NCBI GenBank assembly: GCA_021783515.1 | Contig: JAJXTV010000016.1 | Span: 1-64,000, forward strand | Direction: 5' to 3' | DNA from: Nitrospirota bacterium | GTDB lineage: Bacteria; Nitrospirota; Thermodesulfovibrionia; Thermodesulfovibrionales; UBA6898 | DNA length: 64,000 nucleotides | In this document: positions 36,082 through 43,287 of the stretch, piece after piece | Numbering within the stretch: position 1 is the stretch's first letter | How the letters are laid out: each line of letters starts with the position of its first letter | Notes under the pieces: generated by a model | Database searches by the model: none | What the model saw: only the letters and a program-made list of their open reading frames with translations | Told to the model about the DNA's origin: nothing | Program-made: the position numbers and the translations under genes

Positions 36082-37015
36082 ACCGGCTGACTTTTTTGAT
36101 CACGTATATCGGCTTCTTCTGGGTCTCGTGGTAGACCCTCACCACCATCTCTCCCAGAAGGCCCATGCCGATAAACTGTATCCCGACGATGATCAGGAGC
36201 GCGCCGAGCAGAAGCAGAGGCCTGCCGCCGATGTCCCTGCCGAGGAGCACCTTTTCTCCCGTCAGATAGAGCGAGATAAGAAACCCGATCAGGCCGCTCA
36301 GAAGGCCCATCGGGCCGAAAAATTGAAGCGGCTTCGTCGAAAAACTCTGGAGGAACTTCACGGTGATCAGATCGAGCACCACCTTCATCGTCCGCGAGAT
36401 CCCGTATTTCGATTTTCCCCTCAGCCTCGGATGGTGGGTCGTCTCGACCTCGGCAATCTTCACGCCGTACCAGTTCGCCAGCGCGGGGATAAAGCGGTGC
36501 ATCTCCCCGTAGAGCTTCAGGTTCTTCACCACCTCCCTCCGATAGGCCTTCAGGGAGCAGCCGTAGTCATGGAGCGACACGCCGGTGACCTTGCTGATAA
36601 GGCGGTTGGCGATGAGCGAGGGGAGCCGCCGGGAGAGGAAAGGGTCTTTTCTCTCCTTCCGCCAGCCGCTGACGATGTCGTTTTCTCCGATGAGAGCGAG
36701 CAGCTTCGGGATATCGTCGGGATCGTTCTGCAGGTCCCCGTCGAGCGTCACGATCACGTCGCCCCTCGCATAATCGAACCCGGCGGCAAAAGCGGCGGTC
36801 TGGCCGAAGTTCCTCCTGAGGCTCAGGACAACCGCGGACCTGTCGTTCGATGCAATCTCCTCCAGAAGCGAACGCGTCCGGTCGGTGCTGCCGTCGTCGA
36901 CATAGATAATCTCGAATTCCCTGCCGGTGCGTTCCATCGAGGACTTCACCCTCCGATGAAGCTCGGCAACGTTTTCTTCTTCGTTGTACAGGGGGATCAC
37001 TACCGATATCGTCAT
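36068..37015 (-). CDS. GT2 polyprenyl-phosphate sugar synthase (DPM1/ArnC-like)
   Basis: 315 residues. The GT-A domain starts MTISVVIPLYNEEENV, with YVDDGSTDRTRSLL and DGDLQNDPDDIPKLL (the DxD nucleotide-sugar site). Two C-terminal membrane helices lie at about 235-300. The family moves a sugar from a nucleotide donor to undecaprenyl or dolichyl phosphate. Its start overlaps the GT39 stop region by one base, and it is followed by the flippase-like gene, so it probably makes the lipid-linked donor for the GT39. The sugar is unknown. Confidence 0.9.
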   Translation of the reverse strand: MTISVVIPLYNEEENVAELHRRVKSSMERTGREFEIIYVDDGSTDRTRSLLEEIASNDRSAVVLSLRRNFGQTAAFAAGFDYARGDVIVTLDGDLQNDPDDIPKLLALIGENDIVSGWRKERKDPFLSRRLPSLIANRLISKVTGVSLHDYGCSLKAYRREVVKNLKLYGEMHRFIPALANWYGVKIAEVETTHHPRLRGKSKYGISRTMKVVLDLITVKFLQSFSTKPLQFFGPMGLLSGLIGFLISLYLTGEKVLLGRDIGGRPLLLLGALLIIVGIQFIGMGLLGEMVVRVYHETQKKPIYVIKKVSRYEDK

Positions 37016-39042
37016 TAATACGTCTCCGGGGATCTCAATTTCATGCCCTTGAAATCATAACACTTAAACGCCGTAAATTTCATTACCCTGTCCCTCTTGA
37101 GCGTAAGCAGGACCGGCACCTTTTCAACCCTCGCAAAGGCCTGGGAAAGGGCCCCGGGGAAATTGGCGTCCTCATACGCCACGAAGACGGCGTTGGCCCC
37201 GATCTTTCCTTCGAACCCCGGCCAGAGGTCATACTGGTCCATCCTTCTGCCGAGATTGACGCAGTAGGTGACCGGATTGCCCTTCATGTAGAAGGCGAGC
37301 TCGCTCGATATCTGATAGCTGTCCGAAAAGACGAAGACAGTGCCCTTCGGCGCAAGCTCCCGATAGAGGCCGTCGGTCTCCTGGCCGAGCTGCCTCCACC
37401 CAAGCAGTTTCATCGTCGGGTCGAGCTTCGGAGGGAGATGGGCCAGCGCCGGGTAATGGGCGACTGCCGTCACCACAAGGGCGAGCCCGATCGAGACGGC
37501 GACGAGCCTGCGGTACGATTTCTTCGCGGAGACAGCCCCTCCGGCAAAGTATGCCGAGAAGGCGATGAAGCCGGACGCATAGGCCGGCAGCGCCCAGTTC
37601 CCCTGGACCTTCCCCTGGATGCTCTTAAGCGCAAAGAATGCGATCACCGGCGCCGAGAACCAGAAGAGGAACGCCCCCCTGCCGTCTTTCCTGAGCTTCC
37701 AGAGGGCATAAAACATAAGCACAAAAAGGACCGGCGTGACCACCCCCAGCTGGGAGCCGAGAAAATCGAAGAAATATTTCTGCGAAACGACGAGACCGTC
37801 CGACAGATGCGCCTGCCCCGCCGTATGCTTCAGCGTGACCCAGCCATGACGGGCGTTCCAGATAAAGACCGGGCTGAAGACGAGCAGGCTGACCGCGATC
37901 GCGACATACGGCCCCTTTTCGAACAGGAACTTCCGGCCGTCTTTATGAAAAAGAAAATAGAGCAGGCCGCAGAGATAGAAGAAGGCCATCGTGTACTTAG
38001 AGAGAAGCCCCAGGCCGATCGCCGCGCCGAGCAGCGCCCAGTCAAGGACGCCGGACTTCCCCGGCCCGCCGGGACCCTCGTCCGCAACCGCATTCCAGAA
38101 AAGCAGAAGGGAAAGTATCCAGAAGAACATGAACGGAGAATCGATCGTCATGAGAACGCCGTAAACGGCAAAGAGGGGGACGACCTGCACCAGGAGCGCG
38201 GAATAAAAGCCGGCCCTGCCGTCGTAGAGCCTTCTGCCGAGCCGGTAGATGGCGAGACTGCTCAGGGCGGACAGAAAGACAGCGAATATCCTCACCCCCA
38301 GGGGGGTATTGCCGAAGAGGGCGGTGCCCGCATGAATCAGGTAGGCGATAAGCGGGCCTTTGGAGTAATAGCTCCAGTCGAGCCGCCTGGACCATTCCCA
38401 GTAATGCGCCTCGTCGGCGCTCAGGTCGAAGGGGCCGGTCAGGATGTAATAAACGCGGAGCGCGCTCAGAAGCGCAACCCCGAGCAGAAGCAGCTTCCCG
38501 TATTGGCCTTCCCGGCGCCATCCCGACGCGCGCCGGGACATCGCGACCGTCGCGTACGCCATAGCGACGCCGAACAGCCCGCCCGCGATGACGTCTCCGG
38601 GGTAATGCACCCCGATATACACCCTCGAAAAACCGATGGCCGCCGCCACGAGCAGATAGAACCCGGTCACGACGTCCCTGCGGAGGAGCCAGAAGGTGAA
38701 GGCGACCGCAAAGGCATTCACCGAATGGTTGGACGGCATCGAAAAGGATTTACCGCAATCGGCAAGGAGATGGATCCCGTCCAGCACGCCGCAGGGCCTC
38801 GGCCTCGCGATCAGCTGTTTCAGCAGGTTGCCGCCCGAATCCGCCAGCGCGAAGGCGAGGCCGGCGACCGCCACGAAAGACCACGCCCTCTTCCCTTCTT
38901 TTGCGAAGAGCCAGATCAGGAGCGGCAAAAAAAGCAGCTTCGAATTGTCCGAGAGAAAAGGCATCAGGCCGTCGAAGAGGCCGTTCCGGAGGTGGGTATT
39001 GATGAAGAGAAACGCAGCTGCGTCCAGATCAGGAAGGCCCAT
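37015..39042 (-). CDS. PAP2 phosphatase fused to ArnT-like glycosyltransferase (GT39/83)
   Basis: 675 residues joining two membrane enzymes. Residues 1-165 form a PAP2 phosphatase with KQLIARPRP, PSNHSVNAF and SRVYIGVHYPGD. From ~175 onward is a GT-C fold protein resembling ArnT, with DLSADEAHYWEWSRRLDW, many membrane helices and a C-terminal periplasmic domain. ArnT-type enzymes move a sugar from undecaprenyl phosphate to a lipid or protein, and the released carrier needs dephosphorylation handling, so the fusion is logical. The start overlaps the receiver-domain gene by 14 bases. No known function can be assigned to the sugar. Confidence 0.87.
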   Translation of the reverse strand: MGLPDLDAAAFLFINTHLRNGLFDGLMPFLSDNSKLLFLPLLIWLFAKEGKRAWSFVAVAGLAFALADSGGNLLKQLIARPRPCGVLDGIHLLADCGKSFSMPSNHSVNAFAVAFTFWLLRRDVVTGFYLLVAAAIGFSRVYIGVHYPGDVIAGGLFGVAMAYATVAMSRRASGWRREGQYGKLLLLGVALLSALRVYYILTGPFDLSADEAHYWEWSRRLDWSYYSKGPLIAYLIHAGTALFGNTPLGVRIFAVFLSALSSLAIYRLGRRLYDGRAGFYSALLVQVVPLFAVYGVLMTIDSPFMFFWILSLLLFWNAVADEGPGGPGKSGVLDWALLGAAIGLGLLSKYTMAFFYLCGLLYFLFHKDGRKFLFEKGPYVAIAVSLLVFSPVFIWNARHGWVTLKHTAGQAHLSDGLVVSQKYFFDFLGSQLGVVTPVLFVLMFYALWKLRKDGRGAFLFWFSAPVIAFFALKSIQGKVQGNWALPAYASGFIAFSAYFAGGAVSAKKSYRRLVAVSIGLALVVTAVAHYPALAHLPPKLDPTMKLLGWRQLGQETDGLYRELAPKGTVFVFSDSYQISSELAFYMKGNPVTYCVNLGRRMDQYDLWPGFEGKIGANAVFVAYEDANFPGALSQAFARVEKVPVLLTLKRDRVMKFTAFKCYDFKGMKLRSPETY

Positions 39043-39373
39043 CGAGTATGTCTTTGACCTTCTTCCTGAGCGTTTCGATGCTGAAAGGCTTCTCGATAAA
39101 GTTCGCCTTTTCCTCCCGACGGATCGCGCCGCTCATCTTCAGGACCTTTACCGCCGGAGACGACATCCGCACCCGCTCGATCACCTCGTCCAGCGTCGCC
39201 CCCTGCATATAGACATCCGTGATCAGCAGGTCGAACGGCGCGGCGCCGAGAGCCTTGCCGAGCTCCTCCATGCTTTGCGCCTTCGTTATGGCATAGCCCA
39301 CCTTCGCAAGCGCCCTCTCGACCGCAGTCAGAATCAGGGGTTCATCGTCGACAACAAGGATCTTATTGGCCAT
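39029..39373 (-). CDS. Single-domain response regulator
   Basis: 114 residues from ATG 39373, all receiver domain (MANKILVVDDEPLI, phosphoacceptor region FDLLITDVYMQG, then KPFSIETLRKKV). No output domain, so it works through a partner or as a phosphate sink. The longer open frame to 39517 reads repeat DNA (PFDRLRVT) and is rejected. The stop overlaps the PAP2-GT start. The region 39374-39473 upstream is non-coding. Confidence 0.86.
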   Translation of the reverse strand: MANKILVVDDEPLILTAVERALAKVGYAITKAQSMEELGKALGAAPFDLLITDVYMQGATLDEVIERVRMSSPAVKVLKMSGAIRREEKANFIEKPFSIETLRKKVKDILDGPS

Positions 39374-39473
39374 GGCACCTAATAATGTAACACTTTGGGC
39401 CCGAAATTGGTAAGCGCGGGGATTGGCACCCTGACCGTCAACCGGGCCCGCGGCACGGAGGGTTGAAAGGAAT

Positions 39474-39498
39474 GTCACCCTGAGCCTGTCGAAGGGCG
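39474..39498. repeat. REP-type repeat, reads PFDRLRVT / RPSTGSG
   Basis: The core from 39474 to 39498 (GTCACCCT, then gagcctgtcga, then AGGG) is the widely found repeat that gives the peptides RPSTGSG or PFDRLRVT when translated. One arm is diverged. It lies at the end of the 89-residue gene and supplies its stop codon. Confidence 0.8.
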
Positions 39499-39744
39499 CT
39501 CCTCGATAAGCTGCCACCCGGCAAAGCCTTTTTTCCTTTTCTCCAGGTTTCTCCCCGCCAGCCTTACCGAGGTCTTCTCCGGATGGGTCTTCACCGTCAC
39601 AAAGGCCCTCAGGATGTTCGCCATCGCCGCCTCCCGGAATACGAGCTCGGTCCCGTCTCTGAGCACGATCCTCGTCCTGATGTGGCTGTGGCCTTCCGGG
39701 ACGGCAACCGTCACCTCGCTGATATCTTCATTCGGTATGTCCAT
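39475..39744 (-). CDS. Small protein of unknown function with a repeat-derived C-terminus
   Basis: 89 residues. The first ~80 form a plausible small beta-rich domain (VTVAVPEGHSHIRTRIVLRDG, LRAFVTVKTHPEKTSVRLAG). The last residues ERPSTGSG and the stop codon come from the GTCACCCTGAGCCTGTCGAAGGG repeat at 39474-39498. The start is three bases after the acyltransferase stop, with GGAGGATTGAGCG as ribosome site. Function unknown. Confidence 0.68.
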   Translation of the reverse strand: MDIPNEDISEVTVAVPEGHSHIRTRIVLRDGTELVFREAAMANILRAFVTVKTHPEKTSVRLAGRNLEKRKKGFAGWQLIEERPSTGSG

Positions 39745-39747
39745 CGC

Positions 39748-40560
39748 TCAATCCTCCTCCGACCACTCTTCGAGTTTCGCCCGGATGAAGGCGATCACCT
39801 TATCGTGCTCCGCGGCCCCCCGTCCCTCGACCTTCATCGGTTCGCCGAAGGCGAAGCGGACGACCTTCCGGTTGTCTATCGGACCGAACTCCTTTATGTA
39901 GCTGCCGATGCCCCAGGCGTCCGTCCGCAAGGCCACCGGGACGACAGTCGCACCCGCCCGCGCGGCGAGTTTTACGCCGAGAGAATTGAATTCCTCGGGT
40001 TTGAACGTCACCGACCTCGTGCTTTGGGGGAAGACGATGACCGACCTGCCGTTTTGGAGCCTCTTCGTCCCTTCTTCAAGGACCGTTTTGAGGTCATCTC
40101 TGGGGTTCTGACGGCCGACGACGATGGGGTCGCGCGACCGCATCACATATCCGAAGACCGGCATCGTAAAGAGGCTTTTCTTGACGATGAAGGTGGTCGT
40201 CTTCACCGGCTGGATGATGCAGGGCAGCACCATCGTCTCAAGCGTGCTCATGTGGTTGGCGATGAAGACGGCCGGCCCTTCGAATTTTCGCATGTTGTCC
40301 ATGCCGGTGACCTCGACCCTCACCCCGACGTTCTCCAGTGCGCGCATCACATCGAGACTGCTCGACGCCCACTCTGCGTCCCCGTACACGCCGCGTTTCG
40401 CCCTGCGGCTGTTCACCCATATGATCACGGAAAACTGCGGATAAAACATGAACTTCGGGCTGAAGAAGACCTTTGAAAGGAAAGAACGCCGGCGATGGGG
40501 GTCGGTGACGTACGAGTCACCGTCTGCTATCGGCAGCGACTCACTCATGTCCAATCCCAT
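39748..40560 (-). CDS. 1-acyl-glycerol-3-phosphate acyltransferase-like (PlsC)
   Basis: Up to 270 residues from ATG 40560, or 266 from ATG 40548, which has a GGGA-type site; neither has a strong one. The acyltransferase motif I is NHMSTLE, with Glu in place of the usual Asp of NHxxxxD, motif II lies near GRQNPRD, and motif III is VIVFPQSTRS in place of FPEGTRS. The changes resemble the divergent PlsC branch used for envelope lipids. Substrate unknown. It is 22 bases after cobA-hemD. Confidence 0.82.
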   Translation of the reverse strand: MGLDMSESLPIADGDSYVTDPHRRRSFLSKVFFSPKFMFYPQFSVIIWVNSRRAKRGVYGDAEWASSSLDVMRALENVGVRVEVTGMDNMRKFEGPAVFIANHMSTLETMVLPCIIQPVKTTTFIVKKSLFTMPVFGYVMRSRDPIVVGRQNPRDDLKTVLEEGTKRLQNGRSVIVFPQSTRSVTFKPEEFNSLGVKLAARAGATVVPVALRTDAWGIGSYIKEFGPIDNRKVVRFAFGEPMKVEGRGAAEHDKVIAFIRAKLEEWSEED

Positions 40561-40581
40561 GTCGGAGGCGCGATGGCGACC

Positions 40582-42144
40582 CTATGTCCCCTTTATCGCC
40601 CATTTCTTTATCGCCTCCACCATAGCCTCGACAGTCGCCTCCTGCGGCATGATCGTCACGCCGAGGCCCGCCTTCTTCACCGCCTTCTCCGTGACCGGGC
40701 CTATCACCGCAATCGCGACCTTCCGGAGGAGCGCATCGGCTTCGTCGCCCATGATCTCCCTGAAATTATTGAACGTCGCCGCGCTCGTGAAAGTCGCTAC
40801 CGTGACCCTGCCCTCTTTCAGAAACCGCTTGAGCCTTTTGCCGTGGAGCTCCGGCTTGATTGCCTTGTACGTCACCGGCACGTCGATCTCGCCCCCCAGC
40901 TCGCGCACCTTTTCAGGGAATATCTCGCGGCCGACCTCGGCGCGGGGCAGGAGGAACCTGGTCCCTGCCAAAAGCAGGGGCGGGGTCACCCCTCCCCCCC
41001 CACCGATCTCCTTTACAAACGCCTCGATCAGCCCTTCCGCCCTGAACTCCTCGGGCATAAGGTCGACGATAAGCCCGAACCTGTTCACCTCCGCGGCGGT
41101 CTTTGCGCCGATCGCGCAGATCTTCAGCCCCTTCAGCTCCCTGATGTCGACGCCTTTTGCAAAGAGCCTGCCGAAAAAATACTTCACGCCGTTGGCGCTG
41201 GTAAAGACAAGCCACTGGTAAGAATATATCCGCGCGATACAGGCGTCGAGCTCTTCCCAGGACGCCGGAGGCCCTATCTCGACCGTCGGAAACAGGACCA
41301 CCTCCGCGCCGAGGTCCTCGAGCGCATCGAAGCCTGCCGCATGCTCGCGCGTAACGAGTATCCGGTGTCCGAACATCGGCTTCTCCTCGTACCAGGAGAG
41401 CTCCTGCCTGAGGTTTACGACGTCTCCTACCACCATCACCGCGGGCGGCCTGATGTCGTTCTCCCTCACGAGTTCGGCGATGTCGGCGAGCGTCGACACG
41501 AGGGTCCTCTGGTCCGGCCTCGTGCCCCATCGCACCACCGCCACCGGCGTCTCCGGCTTCCTCCCGTTTTCGATAAGCTTTTGCGTGAGGACGCCGATGT
41601 TCTTCACCGCCATGAGGAAGACGAGCGTGCCGACCCCTGTGGCGAGTTTCGCCCAGTCTATGGCCGACTCCTCTTTGGTGGTATCTTCGTAACCCGGGAT
41701 GACCGCGAAGGAGGATGAATACAGCCTGTGCGTAAGAGGTATGCCGGCATATGCCGGGGCCGCGACGGAGGAGCTCACTCCGGGGACCACCTCGAACCTG
41801 ATATGCTCTTTTGCAAGCACCTGGGCCTCTTCTCCGCCCCTGCCGAAGACAAAGGGGTCCCCGCCCTTCAGGCGGCAGACGACCTTCCCCTCTTTCGCCT
41901 TGGCGACGATCGCCGCATTGATCTCGTCCTGCGTCATCGTATGATGGCCGCCGCGCTTTCCCGCATAGATGAATTCCGCATCGCCTCTTATGTAATTGAG
42001 GGTCTGGGCGTTCAGGTGAAAATCGTAGATCACGACCTCCGCCTTCTGGAGACACTTCATGCCCTTCACCGTCAGCAGGCCGATGTCGCCCGGCCCCGCG
42101 CCGACGAGATAGACGATTCCCTTGCTATTATTATTGTTATCCAT
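40582..42144 (-). CDS. cobA-hemD: Uroporphyrinogen-III C-methyltransferase/uroporphyrinogen-III synthase fusion
   Basis: 520 residues. The N-terminal ~245 residues are SUMT/CobA, making precorrin-2 (VYLVGAGPGDIGLLT, RLKGGDPFVFGRGGEE, motif GVSSSVAAPAYAGIPLTHR). The C-terminal ~255 residues are HemD (RILVTREHAAGFDAL, TSANGVKYFFGRLF, TFTSAATFNNF). The fusion occurs in several phyla and couples heme with siroheme, B12 or heme d1 routes. It heads the minus-strand gene run into envelope functions, with no other porphyrin gene near. Confidence 0.95.
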   Translation of the reverse strand: MDNNNNSKGIVYLVGAGPGDIGLLTVKGMKCLQKAEVVIYDFHLNAQTLNYIRGDAEFIYAGKRGGHHTMTQDEINAAIVAKAKEGKVVCRLKGGDPFVFGRGGEEAQVLAKEHIRFEVVPGVSSSVAAPAYAGIPLTHRLYSSSFAVIPGYEDTTKEESAIDWAKLATGVGTLVFLMAVKNIGVLTQKLIENGRKPETPVAVVRWGTRPDQRTLVSTLADIAELVRENDIRPPAVMVVGDVVNLRQELSWYEEKPMFGHRILVTREHAAGFDALEDLGAEVVLFPTVEIGPPASWEELDACIARIYSYQWLVFTSANGVKYFFGRLFAKGVDIRELKGLKICAIGAKTAAEVNRFGLIVDLMPEEFRAEGLIEAFVKEIGGGGGVTPPLLLAGTRFLLPRAEVGREIFPEKVRELGGEIDVPVTYKAIKPELHGKRLKRFLKEGRVTVATFTSAATFNNFREIMGDEADALLRKVAIAVIGPVTEKAVKKAGLGVTIMPQEATVEAMVEAIKKWAIKGT

Positions 42145-42210
42145 GAGCTTTCAATTGTAACACATTCTCGCGCCTCCTTCTCCCCGAAAGTCCCTTCCCG
42201 TGGTCAGGAT

Positions 42211-42239
42211 TTGACACCATCCCGCTCTGCTGTTACTAT
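42211..42239 (+). promoter_or_regulatory. Sigma-70-type promoter of the Ap4A phosphorylase-glgP genes
   Basis: TTGACA at 42211-42216 and TACTAT at 42234-42239, spacer 17. It drives the plus strand genes from 42331 and lies between them and the divergent cobA-hemD gene. Confidence 0.6.
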
Positions 42240-42330
42240 TCTTCTGTGATGCGGGCGGCCTTCGATTATCCGGGCAAGGGGGAAAGGCGAAAGGGTGTCT
42301 TTTTCTGAACAAATAACGAGGAGGCGGGAA

Positions 42331-43266
42331 ATGACGGATGGGCACGGGGGCATTCTTCTGCGCAGGGGGACCCTCCGGGAAGCGCTCATGAAAACAACCG
42401 AAAATGCCCTCGCCGCAGGGGCCCTCCTTCCGGTCCCGACGGGATACGAATTCGTAGAAGACGGGGGAGTGCGGTTCTTCGTCCGGGTCCTCGAAAACCT
42501 CTCCAGAAAAGACGTGGAGAAGAAGAAACAGGAGCGGGAAGGCAGGCCGGTGAATCCCTTTCTGCCCTACGAAAAAGACCTTTTCGTCGCCGACATCTCC
42601 GAAACCCACGCGGCGATCCTGAATAAGTTCAACGTGGTGGAGCATCATCTTCTTGTCGTCACGCGCGAGTTCGAAGACCAGGAGACGCTGCTCACGCCGC
42701 CGGACTGTGAGGCCTTGTGGGCCTGCCTTCAGGAATACGACGGCCTCGGATTCTATAACGGCGGCGAGGCGGCCGGCGCCAGCCAGCGCCACAAGCACCT
42801 TCAGGTCGTGCCCCTGCCCCTTGCGCCCGAGGGTCCGGGGGTCCCGGTCGGGCCCCTTTTCCGGGACGCGCAATTCAGGGACGAAATGGGGACGATACCA
42901 GGGCTTCCGTTCCTTCACGTATTCGCGCGGCTTTCTCCCGCGGAGGCCTCCGGGGAGGCCGCAAAGGAGGTCTTCCGTCTCTACTGCGGCATGCTGCGGC
43001 ATGCGGGCATGACGGCGCCGGGGACGGACGGCGCGACACGCCAATCCGGGCCCTATTGCCTGCTCGTGACAAGGGAATGGATGCTGCTCGTTCCGCGCTC
43101 GGCAGAATTCTTCGAGGGCATATCGGTCAACTCGCTCGGTTTTGCCGGCGCCCTCCTCGTGCGGGACCAAAACCAGATGGATATCCTGAAGATGCGCGGG
43201 CCGATGGCGGCCCTGAGGGACGTTGCGCTGCCGCCTTCCCCCCAAGGCCGTCACATGGTATCATAG
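42331..43266 (+). CDS. Ap4A phosphorylase (ATP adenylyltransferase), HIT superfamily
   Basis: 311 residues from ATG 42331 (GAGGAGG upstream; a GTG at 42295 is rejected). Motifs: NPFLPYEKDLFV, NKFNVVEHHLLVVTREFE, and the HIT-like active site GASQRHKHLQVVPLP, where the last His is the nucleophile. Members split Ap4A with phosphate to ADP and ATP. The C-terminal part (PYCLLVTREWMLLVPRS) matches the Apa2 family. It is followed by glycogen phosphorylase at 21 bases, a pairing worth noting. Confidence 0.9.
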   Translation: MTDGHGGILLRRGTLREALMKTTENALAAGALLPVPTGYEFVEDGGVRFFVRVLENLSRKDVEKKKQEREGRPVNPFLPYEKDLFVADISETHAAILNKFNVVEHHLLVVTREFEDQETLLTPPDCEALWACLQEYDGLGFYNGGEAAGASQRHKHLQVVPLPLAPEGPGVPVGPLFRDAQFRDEMGTIPGLPFLHVFARLSPAEASGEAAKEVFRLYCGMLRHAGMTAPGTDGATRQSGPYCLLVTREWMLLVPRSAEFFEGISVNSLGFAGALLVRDQNQMDILKMRGPMAALRDVALPPSPQGRHMVS

Positions 43267-43287
43267 CTCCCATTACCGGAGGGCCTC

